From assembly GCA_008692225.1 (NCBI GenBank), contig VICG01000011.1, positions 2,271,010 through 2,335,009 on the forward strand: 64,000 bases of DNA, in the 5' to 3' direction. This document shows positions 11,925-23,505 of this stretch, piece by piece. Positions within the stretch are counted from its first letter, which is position 1; each line of letters begins with the position of its first letter. This stretch comes from Monilinia fructicola. Lineage: Eukaryota; Ascomycota; Leotiomycetes; Helotiales; Sclerotiniaceae. Below the pieces are notes generated by a model. The model did no database searches. It saw only the letters and a program-made list of their open reading frames with translations, and was not told the origin of the DNA. Made by a program: the position numbers and the translations under genes.

Positions 11925-13761
11925 GCTTCCGTCAGAAATTGATGGATCTCAGTGACAATCACTATGTCGGCGGAAATTATAACATTAAAACATCCCGAAA
12001 GAGTTCAATGAACATAGGACAGTTGGGATCGAAGGTTGACGGTCACAATGATGTGTAGGTAGCAAGTGGGGATGTCGTGTACGACTTGATGAGCCTCTTG
12101 ATAGCCTGTGATGTATGCACATAGTAGCAAGGGGCTGTATGGAGTACAGGCAAGATGGGGGCGAAAAGGATTCGCCATCATGCCCAATGGCTGACCATCA
12201 AATCAATGTCAAGCTGAGGGAAGGAAGAGTTTCGAGCCAAATATAGCCCAAGCAGGTGGAGAGGATTGATAAGTAGTCCTATTTGTCCATTCTAGTGCTC
12301 CACGACGTATACGTATCTAGTAGCTTTGAAGTCAAAGTTGCACGACCAGGAAATTACTCATCATGAATAAAACAATTGATCATACGTTTAATGCTCGATA
12401 AAAAGATTTTGCATATTTGATTTCGGAAACAATGGGCAGCTCTTGTTCTCTTGTTGGCTCTACGGATAGTTGATGCTGTTGAAAAGCTGTGTTGCTGAAA
12501 ATGGTTTTCTAGGCTCTGGCGTTGCCGTCATTGCAAATGTTTTATGGGGCTAGAACTAATTAGATCTTAAGCTTGAATAAGCAAAGTTATAAAGTTTCTC
12601 GAGTATACTCGAGTATTCAAGTACACAATTGGTTTAGTTCCAGCCAGTTGATAAGATATCTTTGGCTTTCTTACTGAGTACTCAAGTGTTAATTCAATCA
12701 GATAGCTGATGAGACAATCTTCATAATCTCCAAAATCCTGTTGGATACCTCATCTGAAAGTTGATCGACTATTTGTTTTCGGGGGACATAATCAACCTCT
12801 TCTGATTCCCACTGCTGGCAACCGAGGTTCTTATTAGCTCAGAAATGCATTCACCAATTCATTAGGCGATTAATGCTATTATATATCTCTTTTTGACAAG
12901 ATATCATAGTATCATACAGAATATCAACGCAAGTAACCAATCAACAGTCACATTGATCTTTAACTTTAACTGTATCCTTTGCTTTTCTTTCCTTTGCTAC
13001 TGATTTGTGGGGATAGTTGCTTGACAATGATCGATGGAAAAGTTTCCAGAAAGTAGGTAGAACTAATCTCTCCCTTAAGGTCAAGGTTAACCTTAGCGAA
13101 AAAAAAGGAAAGCAACAACTGTTGAAGGGGCAATATAAAGAGATATTTTGATACTATATCAGTAAATATAAATATATATATTTACGTATTTAGATACGAT
13201 GGATCTTGAATATTTACTGTATATCTTAAAAACGGCTCGGATGACACTGAGATAGTATCTATAATGACCGGGGGTTTTCCCTCAATTGTAATCTTACCTA
13301 GATGCCCTTCACCTCTCGTCTTCTCACTTCTGTCCTAATAATGATTATCTGTCTCGCCACTTCTAATATAAGCAAGCCGGGTCATTATCCAGATTAGGAT
13401 GCTGTAATAAAGGGTGATTTTACTACTTTGGATACGGAAAATCACATCAATGTACATCATTCGAAAGAAATGCTACTTCTAATCGTACTATTTGTAGTAT
13501 TCTTTCTTTGTTTTTAACCCATCATCATTACTTATACTATAAATATAAAGAAAGGAGCGCAAAAGTTTTGAAAGGGCGCAGTAATAAGCCAGCCACATTT
13601 GATTGAATTGGAATAATGGAAAGATGATAAGCAAGGCTGTTCCGATTGATCGGAATCGTAATGAAGCAAGATGCACTTGACGAACTCTTTGAATGATCTT
13701 TTGGAAAGTGTTCCTGTCGAGAACAATTGATACTTGATGGTTGACCCCAAGTTACGCAACA
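11925..13761. other. Intergenic between divergent genes
   Basis: This 1.8-kb stretch separates the divergent zinc-finger (minus) and DOMON-b561 (plus) genes and should hold both promoters. The part 12840-13260 is AT-rich with TATATATA runs (around 13170). The small ORFs here are on the wrong strand for either gene and are not protein-like. Confidence 0.5.
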
Positions 13762-15351
13762 ATGAAGTTCTATTGTGTTGCCAGTATTGCGATGATCGCA
13801 CTGGGGAATCTAGGATGCGGTAAGTAGTTGCAAACCTCAATAGTAGCATACACCCGCAGAGCTACTAACAAATAATCACAGTATCTGCCCTCGCAACCTT
13901 TTCACCATCAGGTGGTCCAACATATTCCTTGGGTATTCCACCCACAACTGTTTCAGCGGGCACAGGAAACATATACTTTCAACTCAGCGCGTCAGATGAA
14001 TATCGATGGGTCGCATTAGGGATTGGTCGAACCATGGCTGGTGCATATATATTTATAATGTATAGCGATGGGAATGGAAATGTGACCCTAAGCGCGAGAG
14101 ACGGCGGGCAAGGTCATGTCGAGCCCATGCTGGACGGAGAACTGGCAAGCAAGGTACAATTGTTGGAGGGTAGTGGGTTAGGTGGAGGTATGATGAGGGC
14201 GAATGTTTTATGTATGTATTTACGCGTCCTGCAGAGCTTTGGCTATTCATGATCTCGCGGATTGACAGTGAGTCAGCGATCAAGACAAACTAACGGGCAT
14301 AACATAGGCACAAATTGCCCTCTCCCCTCCACAACAACCAATTCCTCATCGTGGATAGCAGCTTGGAATAAAGGTTCTCCAATCGATAGCTCATCCACGT
14401 CATATACGATTAATCAACACGGCGATGATAGCTATCGCCAGTTTACATATAACCTTACAACAGCTTCAATCGATTCAGACGAGAACCCTTTCTTATCCGT
14501 TGTCGCAAGTTCATCTAGATCTGGATCTAGCTCAACATCCTCAGCAGCGCAACAGCCATCTTCAGGTTCGGGCTATAACCCTGGAAATGGAAGCGGAGAA
14601 GGAAGTCAAGAGTATGGGACTTCTACCTCAACAATAAATGCCTACAATGTTGCACATGGGACTATAACGGGAATCACGATGGTCATTTTATTTCCACTTG
14701 GCGCCATATCTATGGTCCTATTTGGTAAATGGTGGATTCATGCAGTTTTCCAAATATTCAGTTTGGTAATGTTAATCGTTGGATTTGGATTGGGCCTAAA
14801 GTTAGCCATCTTCAAAGAATATGTAGGTTTTTCCTCCAGTACTCAATTTACGGCAGTTTACATAACTTCACTATCTTATCTCTAGCTTCAAACTTGACAG
14901 TCAAGAGGGTGCAATACCTGACATTTTATAGCTATTCAAATATGAAGGCAAGACGCACACAAGCCTTGGTCTCGCACTTTTCATCCTCTTTCTCATCCAA
15001 CCTGTCTTGGGTCTCCTTCATCACCTCGCTTACCAAAGACAACAAGCTAAAGGATTTCTGGGATACATACACATTTGGTATGGCCGGGCACTGCTTATAT
15101 TAGGAGTAATCAATGGCGGTTTGGGACTAAAATTAGCGAGAAATACGAAGGGTGGAGAAATTGCCTACGGTCTCATAGCTGGGTTGGTAGCCTTGGCTTA
15201 TGTGACAATAGTGGTCTCCAAGAATCTGGGAAGGTTTGTCGGCAGTAAAGTAAGGAGTGATAAGGACGGAGGAAAAAGAAGAGAGAATAGGGAGAGAATC
15301 CCAATGGTTGATAGGATACCAGCGAGAATAAGGACAAGGGAGAGAATTTAG
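13762..15351 (+). CDS. Secreted/membrane DOMON-cytochrome b561 protein (iron reductase type)
   Basis: Four exons: 13762-13819, 13882-14211, 14308-14822, 14932-15351; introns of 62, 96 and 109 bp. All phases agree, giving 440 aa. A signal peptide (MKFYCVASIAMIALGN) precedes a DOMON domain (residues about 25-180, with DEYRWVALGIGRTMAGAYIFIMY), a Ser/Gly/Gln-rich linker, then membrane helices of a cytochrome b561 core. The usual haem-ligand histidines are visible: AHGTITG, IHAVFQIF, THTSLGLAL and GYIHIWYGRA. Known members move electrons across the membrane, and the DOMON domain binds haem or sugar, linked to extracellular redox or iron reduction. The C-terminal tail is cytosolic and Lys/Arg-rich. 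No cofactor gene is adjacent. The third donor is GTAGGT, less common, but the join yields the continuous KEYLFKYEGKTHTSLGL. Confidence 0.88.
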
Positions 15352-16051
15352 CAGAGTTGCGATGCTATTATAGAAACTACTGACTAATGCGCGTCCTTGG
15401 TAGCAAGATCGTATTTAAATCTAGGAAACGGACAATCAACTTTGAATTCGCATGTTGATAAAAACAGTAGATTCAATAGCCCTCTTCGTTAGGAAATCCT
15501 TGCACAACCGAAGTCCACGAAACTACATTTTCATTGAAACGTTCTGTCTATTCTCATGCACAAAATATTATGCTCAAAACTACCCCAAAAGCTTTAATGC
15601 TGCTGAATAAGTAGCAGTCATTTTCTACACAAAGCCTCACGTCGCTAGGCATTCTAGTGTTCTTCAGTTAGTTACACCCTGAATTTGGGCTGTGTTGTGT
15701 CACTATGCTCTTTCTCCTTAAGGTACTAAATCATAAGTGTGCAGGTTCTGTTTCAATATAGAGTTAAATTTGTGCTCACTGCCCTCTCAAATGCCCATCG
15801 GTGAGTGCATTCAGTCGAAGGTATGGTCTCGTTTCAGATACCCAATGCAGTAAAGATATTAATAATTTAGTAAATTATCGATGTATATTAATATCTTCCA
15901 AATCCGGCTTTTCAATATAAGAGATAGTTACCATCTCGTGGTAGAAAGTTTTGATACAACCTTCTGAGAATCATTATTTCTTTCAATTGACTGATTTCAT
16001 ATTCCCATTCTACGGTCTAAGCCTTGGTATTTCACCCGCTAGAGAGACTTC
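15352..16051. other. Intergenic between convergent genes
   Basis: A 700-bp region between the stop codons of two convergent genes (DOMON-b561 and alpha-glucosidase). It should contain both 3' untranslated regions. No ORF of note and no clear repeat is visible. Confidence 0.5.
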
Positions 16052-19033
16052 TCAAGTCCATTTCAACACCCAATTGCTACTCCAAGCCCCACCACTGGTA
16101 AAATTACTCAATCCCTTGATATTAAGCACCTGATTAGTAGAATTGTATGTCCATCCACTGGTGAGGCAAGCACCATTCAATGTGACGTTGTTGACAGTCG
16201 CCTCAACACCCATGATTGTGATATTCGCGAGCGGATTATTATCAATATAACTACCACGTCCTGATGCATGAAGGGCATTTTGGGCCATCGAAAAGTTAAC
16301 CCGAAGAGTCGAATTAGGATTTACTGATTCTCCATCGTCCAAGTAAAGTTCGCCACTAGCAGTGCCTTCCAAGCTATATGTGACTACTAAGCCCCAAGGG
16401 TTATTTCTACATTCCTGAGTCGTCAAGGCAGGCTCTTGAATTGGAAGGACGGCACCACCGCGTATATAGATTGGAATATGACCAAGTGGTGCGTCAATTG
16501 TGATGTTTTCTCCGGGAGATGAGGTAATGGCAGACTGGTTGTACCAATCGTACCAAAGTTCACCCTTTCCAGATCCAGGAAACACACCATTCACGGTGGA
16601 AGCGCCTTGCTCTAGGACAGGGGTCACCAGAATATTGGGACCGAGCAAGAATTGTCGATCTGCAGATGCGAGGGTGGGGTCATTAGGAAATTCCCAAGCA
16701 AGAGCGCGCATCACAGTTGAGCCAGTAGAGTGAGCTAAGTAAAATGTAGTATAGATATACGGAAGGATGGAATATCTGATTGTCGTGGCCACTTTAGTTG
16801 CTTCTGTCACACTCGCCCACACGTATGGTTCCTGCGGGTCCGCGGCTAGAACATTATGGTTTCGGTAAAATGGGAAGAAAGCGGATAGTTGCATCCAGCG
16901 GTTGCAGAGTTCTTCATCAGAATTCCCGGCAAAGCCACAGGTATCTGTGCCGAACATTGGGATTCCGAACAACGAAAATGAGAGAGCTTGTGGGATCGAG
17001 AAGTACATGTACGCCCACAGAGAATAATTATCACCACCCCAATGTCCCGCCCACTTTCCAGATCCCGCAAAAGTTGAACGACCAATTATAAATGGCCGTT
17101 TGGATGGGAATATATTAAGGAGGGCGTGATATGTGGCGTTCAAAATCTGGGTCCCGAACAGATTGTGGTAGTCATATTCTTGTGTTCCACCGTGGTGCGT
17201 AGCGTTCGGCGAAACGGCATGAACGTCTAATGCTCCTTGGAAATTGTTGATTGTGTATGGAGGATAAATGATATTCCGGACTCCTGGTGTAGGTTTTGTG
17301 CGGATATAACTCGTGGATGATGATGATGCCGTTGATGTGGCATAGTCTGAGGACTGACTGGCAGAGGCAGCAGATGCAGATGTCGCTTCAGTGGCGTTTG
17401 TAAGGTTAAATCCCTCGGGGTACCTGTAATCTACATTGCCCGGTTCTCCTGGTAGAAGAAATGGTGGATGAACAGGATTGAGAGTGAGGTTATTACTTCC
17501 ACATGAGCCAACACAGAAAGAAGAGACTTCACTCATGTCAATCCAGATGCCATCAAAGGAAAAATTTTGATGCCATGCTGTCAACTCATCTGACCACCAT
17601 TGGTACGCCCCAGTGCCATTCAAGATGGAACCAATCCAGTCAGGGAAAACAGTGTATCCAGGCCATACACTTCCAATATAGAGACTGTGATCAGGGTTCA
17701 ACAAAAAACTGTCAGTTTCATTACCGCGATTGAAAGGTGGGTACGCATCAGTCGCATTATCAGGATTGGGGATGTATATTGCCGAATCAACGATCGGAAC
17801 AATATGCTGTGCATTTTCATGGAGTTTTGAGATGACTTCTGCTCCTTGGGAGTATCCAAACATGACTTCATCAACCTCAAAATCACGGTACTGATTCATG
17901 TAATCGATATCCAACCAAATTGTTTCTAATGGAAGGCCGAACTTTGCAAAATTGTTAACCACGTCGTTCACTTCTGTCCAGTTCGCGTAACCCCATCGGC
18001 ACTGATGATACCCAAAAGTAAAATACTGTTGCATAGCTGGAAGTCCAACAGCACTCGTTTGATATGACTTGGTGACCTTTTCTTGTGTTGGACCAGCATA
18101 GAAGTAAAGATCAATGCTTCCACCGAGAATTCTCCACGTGATATTCGATGACTTCATCAAGACTTCCTGACCATGAGCATTTCGTAGATAGACACCATGG
18201 GTGTAAGAAAGATAATCTGAAGTGGCATTGGTTGCATTTGAGACATAGCTCATATTCCCATTAACTTCATCAATCTCGTAATATCTTGTATCCAGATAAA
18301 TTCCATGACTGCCATAGATGTTTGCATCAATATTATCCCCAACATCTGCAGCCCAGAAAGTACGTGTAAAGTTGTTTCCTAAACGAAAGCCATGGATGAC
18401 TTCGCCTAAGCCATAGAGATTGTAATTATCTGGCAGAGAACTACCAAATTCAATGAATTGGTTTTCATAAATCAATTTAGTGCCATCTGTGGAGAAAAGA
18501 ACATCTCCTGTCGATTGACGAGATATCGAGAAGGAGAATGTAGGGTCATTGTTCCATGTAAAATTGAGATCACTATCGACAGTGGAATTTGAATCGGCGT
18601 CAATGACAGGCTTTTCGATGAGTGATTCTGGAAGAATGAACCAGGAGCTATTTGAAGGTCCAACATAAGTAGGAACTATCTCTACGTGGAGACGATCCTT
18701 CGATTGATACTCCACTGTCAGATTTAGGAAATCTATATCCGTTCCATAAACATTACAGGCATCGCCAGCCAATGAAAGTGAGGCTGTCAGACCATAGGAG
18801 GTTCGTTTTACATCTGATGCACTATATCCTGGACAAACATCCTGAGGATTAATCGCTTGTGGATCATCGATGTTTGGGATGAGAGGTGCGCTAGTATCGA
18901 CCGAAGCGGGTAATGTGTATACTGAACGATAACTTGTGGTGGCATCTGCTTCTGAAGATGTTGAACTTTGACAGAGAACTATATTGAAAATCGTCGTGGC
19001 AAGAGCCGCAATTGTGACACCTGTCTTGCCCAT
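16052..19033 (-). CDS. Secreted alpha-glucosidase, glycoside hydrolase family 31
   Basis: An intronless gene of 993 aa. The frame is open further upstream (to 19285), but I choose the ATG at 19033 because it begins a good signal peptide (MGKTGVTIAALATTIFNIVLC) and the extra upstream residues do not look like part of the family. GH31 hallmarks: WLDIDYMNQYRDFEVD, the nucleophile region GIWIDMSEVSSFC (Asp near residue 497), and the acid/base region AGHWGGDNYSLW (Asp near residue 667), plus RPFIIGRSTFAGSG. Many NxS/T sites fit an extracellular glycoprotein. The enzyme releases glucose from the non-reducing end of maltose, starch or similar alpha-glucans. A Ser/Thr-rich insertion (around residues 535-570) is usual in fungal members. 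A 9-bp tandem repeat lies about 700 bp upstream. Confidence 0.95.
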   Translation of the reverse strand: MGKTGVTIAALATTIFNIVLCQSSTSSEADATTSYRSVYTLPASVDTSAPLIPNIDDPQAINPQDVCPGYSASDVKRTSYGLTASLSLAGDACNVYGTDIDFLNLTVEYQSKDRLHVEIVPTYVGPSNSSWFILPESLIEKPVIDADSNSTVDSDLNFTWNNDPTFSFSISRQSTGDVLFSTDGTKLIYENQFIEFGSSLPDNYNLYGLGEVIHGFRLGNNFTRTFWAADVGDNIDANIYGSHGIYLDTRYYEIDEVNGNMSYVSNATNATSDYLSYTHGVYLRNAHGQEVLMKSSNITWRILGGSIDLYFYAGPTQEKVTKSYQTSAVGLPAMQQYFTFGYHQCRWGYANWTEVNDVVNNFAKFGLPLETIWLDIDYMNQYRDFEVDEVMFGYSQGAEVISKLHENAQHIVPIVDSAIYIPNPDNATDAYPPFNRGNETDSFLLNPDHSLYIGSVWPGYTVFPDWIGSILNGTGAYQWWSDELTAWHQNFSFDGIWIDMSEVSSFCVGSCGSNNLTLNPVHPPFLLPGEPGNVDYRYPEGFNLTNATEATSASAASASQSSDYATSTASSSSTSYIRTKPTPGVRNIIYPPYTINNFQGALDVHAVSPNATHHGGTQEYDYHNLFGTQILNATYHALLNIFPSKRPFIIGRSTFAGSGKWAGHWGGDNYSLWAYMYFSIPQALSFSLFGIPMFGTDTCGFAGNSDEELCNRWMQLSAFFPFYRNHNVLAADPQEPYVWASVTEATKVATTIRYSILPYIYTTFYLAHSTGSTVMRALAWEFPNDPTLASADRQFLLGPNILVTPVLEQGASTVNGVFPGSGKGELWYDWYNQSAITSSPGENITIDAPLGHIPIYIRGGAVLPIQEPALTTQECRNNPWGLVVTYSLEGTASGELYLDDGESVNPNSTLRVNFSMAQNALHASGRGSYIDNNPLANITIMGVEATVNNVTLNGACLTSGWTYNSTNQVLNIKGLSNFTSGGAWSSNWVLKWT

Positions 19034-19731
19034 TATAGTTCTTCGGCTGACCTTCACGCAGTCATGAATGAAGTGGAAGATAAGAAGTATAGGAAGAAAA
19101 TTCCAAAGATAAAGGTATAATAGACTAATTAATTTATGAGAAAGGGGTGATGAGACGAAAGTCTTTTGACCACAGGCAAATGAATTTATGTACGAGAAAG
19201 GGCCCTCAACACCCCAATCTACCCCCACCCCGCCAACAACTACGTCCCGCAATTGCTGGACCCACGTCATCGAACAAGGCAACATACTAGTCGAGGCTTG
19301 AAATGTTGTAGAGCTTTGAATCTTGTTGATAGAACTTCGACACTTGTTAATATATGGAGAACAAGCACAGAAGGGCCGAGATATATGCAGAAATGGTATT
19401 CCCTACCAAAATGGAAATGATTTGGTGGTAATAGGATTCATTTATACGTAAATATCTCTGGGTAGTTATCTTGGTGTTGAGTCGAAGTTGTGACAATGCG
19501 GTTAGTCCATACTACTTTGATGAATCTAATTGACGTATCTGGTGCCGATTGGGAGTGTTAGGGCATCTCACGATGCAACAAAGGATGTCTTCATGGTCGT
19601 AGAATGATATGCACACATTCCAATGTATGCAGGTTTTGAGGGGTGGTGGGGAAATGAGGGGAAGGGTAGTAACGAAAGGTAGTACTGTAAGCGTCTAATT
19701 AGTATCTTACCCGAGTAGCTAGTAGACTAGC

Positions 19732-19776
19732 GTGACTAGCGTGACTGGAGTGACTGGAGTGACTGGAGTGACTGGG
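19732..19776. repeat. 9-bp tandem repeat (GTGACTGGA), five units
   Basis: Five consecutive 9-bp units of the form GTGACTRGN; the first is GTGACTAGC and the others GTGACTGG(A/G). It sits about 700 bp upstream of the alpha-glucosidase start codon. It is a simple minisatellite; a binding-site function is possible but unsupported. Confidence 0.8.
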
Positions 19777-21843
19777 GAATGAAGAGAAATAAGTTCCAGC
19801 GAATAATTCGGTATTCTGGGGTAACCTAGTGGGAGAGCGACAGCAACGTACATATTTCGCCCCCGGGTATACACAAGTACGAAAATAAGATTCATATTTC
19901 TGCGAAAAATATAGCGAAGACATTCGAAGAAACTGAACCACCAAGAATCTTTTTGTTTGATAGAAGAGATCTTCAGGAATAGAACGTGACTACCTAGGTA
20001 GATCGATCACCTACCTCCCATGTGCCAAAAGCAAAAGCGGCATGTAAGACATGCACCGTTCACCAGGTTCTAACAAAAGCAGCCAAGGGAGCTTTTTGAA
20101 GACTACGAAAGTACATCAACTGCTCAGCTCCATCGCCTAGCGTGGAGCACGATCGTTGATACCCACCAGGGTACATCTAAAGACGACGGCAGGAAGGAAA
20201 ATTAAAATGGTGGATTCATGACTTTAACGAGGTAGTTATGTTATCGAACTATCGATACGTTATGTCCTTGGCCTAACATCATCGCAAAGCTTCATCATTC
20301 TATTTTCAGCTTTCGAGCGAAGATTCCTGATCTTGGGATTATTAATGTCGAATGTTAGCTGAATTCCTCGCTTGATCAAAAGGATCACGATTGAATCAAA
20401 TCGAGTACCCTTCGCGATACGCCGAGCAGATAATCAACACCGAAGCTCCGAACATACCAGAAACCTCGATGGACCTTTCGAAGCCCCAATCAGCCATCTT
20501 CAAGTGTGCAGAAGGGCCTTTGTTGGTTGAGAGAAAGGCTTCATGATACGCGAGGCTCTATACCAATCTGTTGCTCAATTGCTCAATCCCGCGAGCGAAT
20601 CAAGTAAACAAATGCATAAGGACCTGAGGAGACTATCAGATGGGACCTCGACAGAAGTTTGTGATTGGAATAGCAGGCCATGCCACGTTTTTCTGGGCGC
20701 AAGCCGCATCGGTGACTATCTAGCTGAAGAAATACTACAAAAATTTCGGACTCAATCTCTGCGACGTGCTTGAACAATCGGTGAAGGGGCTCGAGACATA
20801 CTGGAACCTATTCAAGTACTTGACCTTATATCAGTGTGGCAGAAGGCTTCGGCGAACGAATTGCTTTTGCAGGTTATGCAGAAGAGGCAATATGTTCTGA
20901 TCGCGTACCATCAAAATTACATGACTGTCGGATTGGGAGACGATGATATGTTGGGTAATGCTGACGACTTTGTTTTACCAACAATCACCTCCTACTTGGC
21001 CAGCCTTTTGATCAACTTTATTGCTTAAGATGTCAGAATGGCCCCATTTTGCATGATCGTCAAGCACAATTTTACTGGTTCCCTAATAATAGCATTCTTT
21101 CTGACATCTATACTGTAAGGATACCTGCCTTGTATCCTGGCACGTTATACAACACTCGATTTACTGCATTTACATACTACTCCGTACATGGCATGTTATT
21201 TGCAAGCAGGCCAAGATGATAATCGAATGAAAGTTCTTGGTATGGTACGAATCATTGGCTATAAGAGATTGGGATACCATACATAATGTTGTTATTATAT
21301 TGCATTGAATGGCATATCGAACGGCTTTCCTTGGTCATGTAAGTTTGCCAATAAGGCACAAGTAGATTGTAATCTTACAATTTCTCATGTCCGGTTGATC
21401 AACTCGGCATTAGAATTAAATATGGATGCAATTGGTAATTCCTGTACAGTACAGTACTGCCTGTGATCCCGCAGATGAGCATACAGAGTAGAACTCCTTG
21501 TACGGTGTATACACAGAGTTCGACCCATCCATGGATATTCCAACAACATCATTGTGGAACCAGTTGAGCATCTTGATTCTGGATGAAGCTTTGTGGGGCA
21601 ACATTCCTGTATTACTTCTATGGATCTGTTGAAGATCTTTGATTCCTTGAAGATTGGATTGCTCATGATGCGCATTTTACAAATTACCATCCGTCTGTTT
21701 CATTAATGTGTGTTCGAGACTGCCTTTTGCTTACCAACATTGCCAACCATCAACCATTGACCATCAACCATCTGCACCTTTGTGACGAGGGCTAAGCAGT
21801 TAGTTACTGTGGCAAAGTAGCGAGTATGAACGAGTACAGCATT

Positions 21844-21869
21844 TACCTAGGTACCTAGGTACCTAGGTA
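21844..21869. repeat. Palindromic TACCTAGG tandem run
   Basis: Three overlapping copies of the palindrome TACCTAGGTA in a row. Single copies or variants recur elsewhere (19991, 35050, 43602), so the word is dispersed in this genome. Confidence 0.7.
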
Positions 21870-23505
21870 TATTATATTCTCCAGTCCATGCCTCCTTGTA
21901 ATACCTTTCGTTATCTTTCGATTTTTATCATTCTCGTATGGTTAACCTTAATGATGTAATGATTCCTGGTGTTATTGAGAAGATTGCTTTGGAAATCCAC
22001 AAATCGGATGTCTTTGCGGACGCCTCCCCCCCTTCCCTCCCCCCCCTTCTTCCTCGTTAACTCCATGAACGCCCTTCATACACAGACGGATTTTTGATTT
22101 TTAACTTAGCTAATTGATAGATAACCTATCATGTATAGAGTACTACAGGGGGAAGAAGCAAATGACAGTCCAGTCCATCCAGTTTCTTACTTCTCTTACC
22201 AGTTCTCCAAAGTAGCTAACTTGCCGAGTATCTCGATCTAGGTGTGTATGCTGTATGTGGCTACTATGTGCAGACTCTGCAGAGTAATTGGATTTTGTCA
22301 AATATTGCTTTGGTATTCCGGTACGCACCACACCACACCACCAACCGCCATTGGCTTGAATGTCTCGGCAATGATTCGAAGAAGAAAAATGTCTTTGTGG
22401 AGACAGATTGTGTCACGGGATGGGCTAGTAGTTGATTAGCTAGTTCTAATTAGAACTAGTTGTTTTGTTTTGTTCATGATATTCTGCCAAGTTTCTGGGA
22501 CGCGGAAATTATACACGCACATTTTTTGAAGTCTTACCCCTCTCCCAACCTCTGCTTCATCGTCTCAGCCTTTACAGGATAGCACGACTTACAACATATA
22601 CATATATGTCGTCTGATATGTATGGTGGACCGGACTGCATTGTTTATCTCGCTGATCTGGCTAAAAGTACTCTCATGGCCCAGCTTACCTTACCTTACAT
22701 TATTCTCACGTCGTGATGACCTGTTGGATTGATGGCTTTAGTAAGCCTTGAGAATAGTGTTGTTCTGGAATCATTTTGCTTTCGAATCTAACATGCCCAC
22801 TTTAGGCCGGGTCATACAAGCATAGCCATGAACCTGCATCGCATTTTTCTGCATGGTTCAAATCAGGGACGGTAACATACAATGAAAAACGTGGAATCAC
22901 CCACGGAATTTTCTGGCTCGTCCAATTGCCCAAAAGTCGGCTTCAAAGAGGCCCCGATCGCCATACACGCTAGTGGAAGAAACGTCCAGCGATCATATAT
23001 CCGTTTGGGTCACGAATTGACGTCCCCGATAATTTTATTGGAGATATAATCATCATGTAGCTTGGGTATCACAGCATATTCAATCGGATGTTGATAGTAT
23101 GGTTTCTTTTCCGTCACACAAGAAATCTTGAACCATTTTCCTTGCCAGGTCCTCGCATATGTACTTTTAAATCTTATTAGTTGATGATCCGCTTTCCTCA
23201 TTGGCTTGTCATTAAGATTCGTGTTACAACCCTTTCATTCCTCATAACAACAGCCAGATATAGGCAAGTCTCTTGCATGGCAAAACATGGGGTTGGCACC
23301 TTGTTGATGAGTGATATGTGAATGACTTCTCATGGCCTCATCGAGAACATGATCCACTCGTCTTATATTTCTTTGATTTATAACACTTCTTATAACTTAG
23401 TGTCAGCCTTTCCTGGGTATAAGAAAACCGCCCAGATCCTCTTTTTCTCAATCTTTCCAACGTTAGCTTCTCTTCATATCAGTCTGTATAACCCACTATA
23501 CCAGT

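Larger units (their letters stand above)
19034..23505. other. Long intergenic region with small repeats and no convincing gene
   Basis: About 4.5 kb between alpha-glucosidase (minus) and catalase (plus). The only protein-like pieces are two small plus-strand frames (20543-20773, 20834-21028) that I cannot join or name. Repeats are a 9-bp array at 19732-19776, TACCTAGG runs at 21844-21869 and a C-rich tract at 22023-22048. The last few hundred bases presumably hold the catalase promoter. Confidence 0.5.

Noticed and set aside
16500..17830. Long plus-strand ORFs inside the alpha-glucosidase gene
   Set aside because: Antisense shadows of a strongly supported coding frame.
20543..21028. Two small plus-strand ORFs upstream of catalase
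   Set aside because: Cannot be joined by canonical introns and resemble no family; not called as a gene.
22853..22864. GGTTCAAATC, a perfect tRNA B-box-like word
   Set aside because: No A-box, acceptor stem or anticodon arm could be folded around it.
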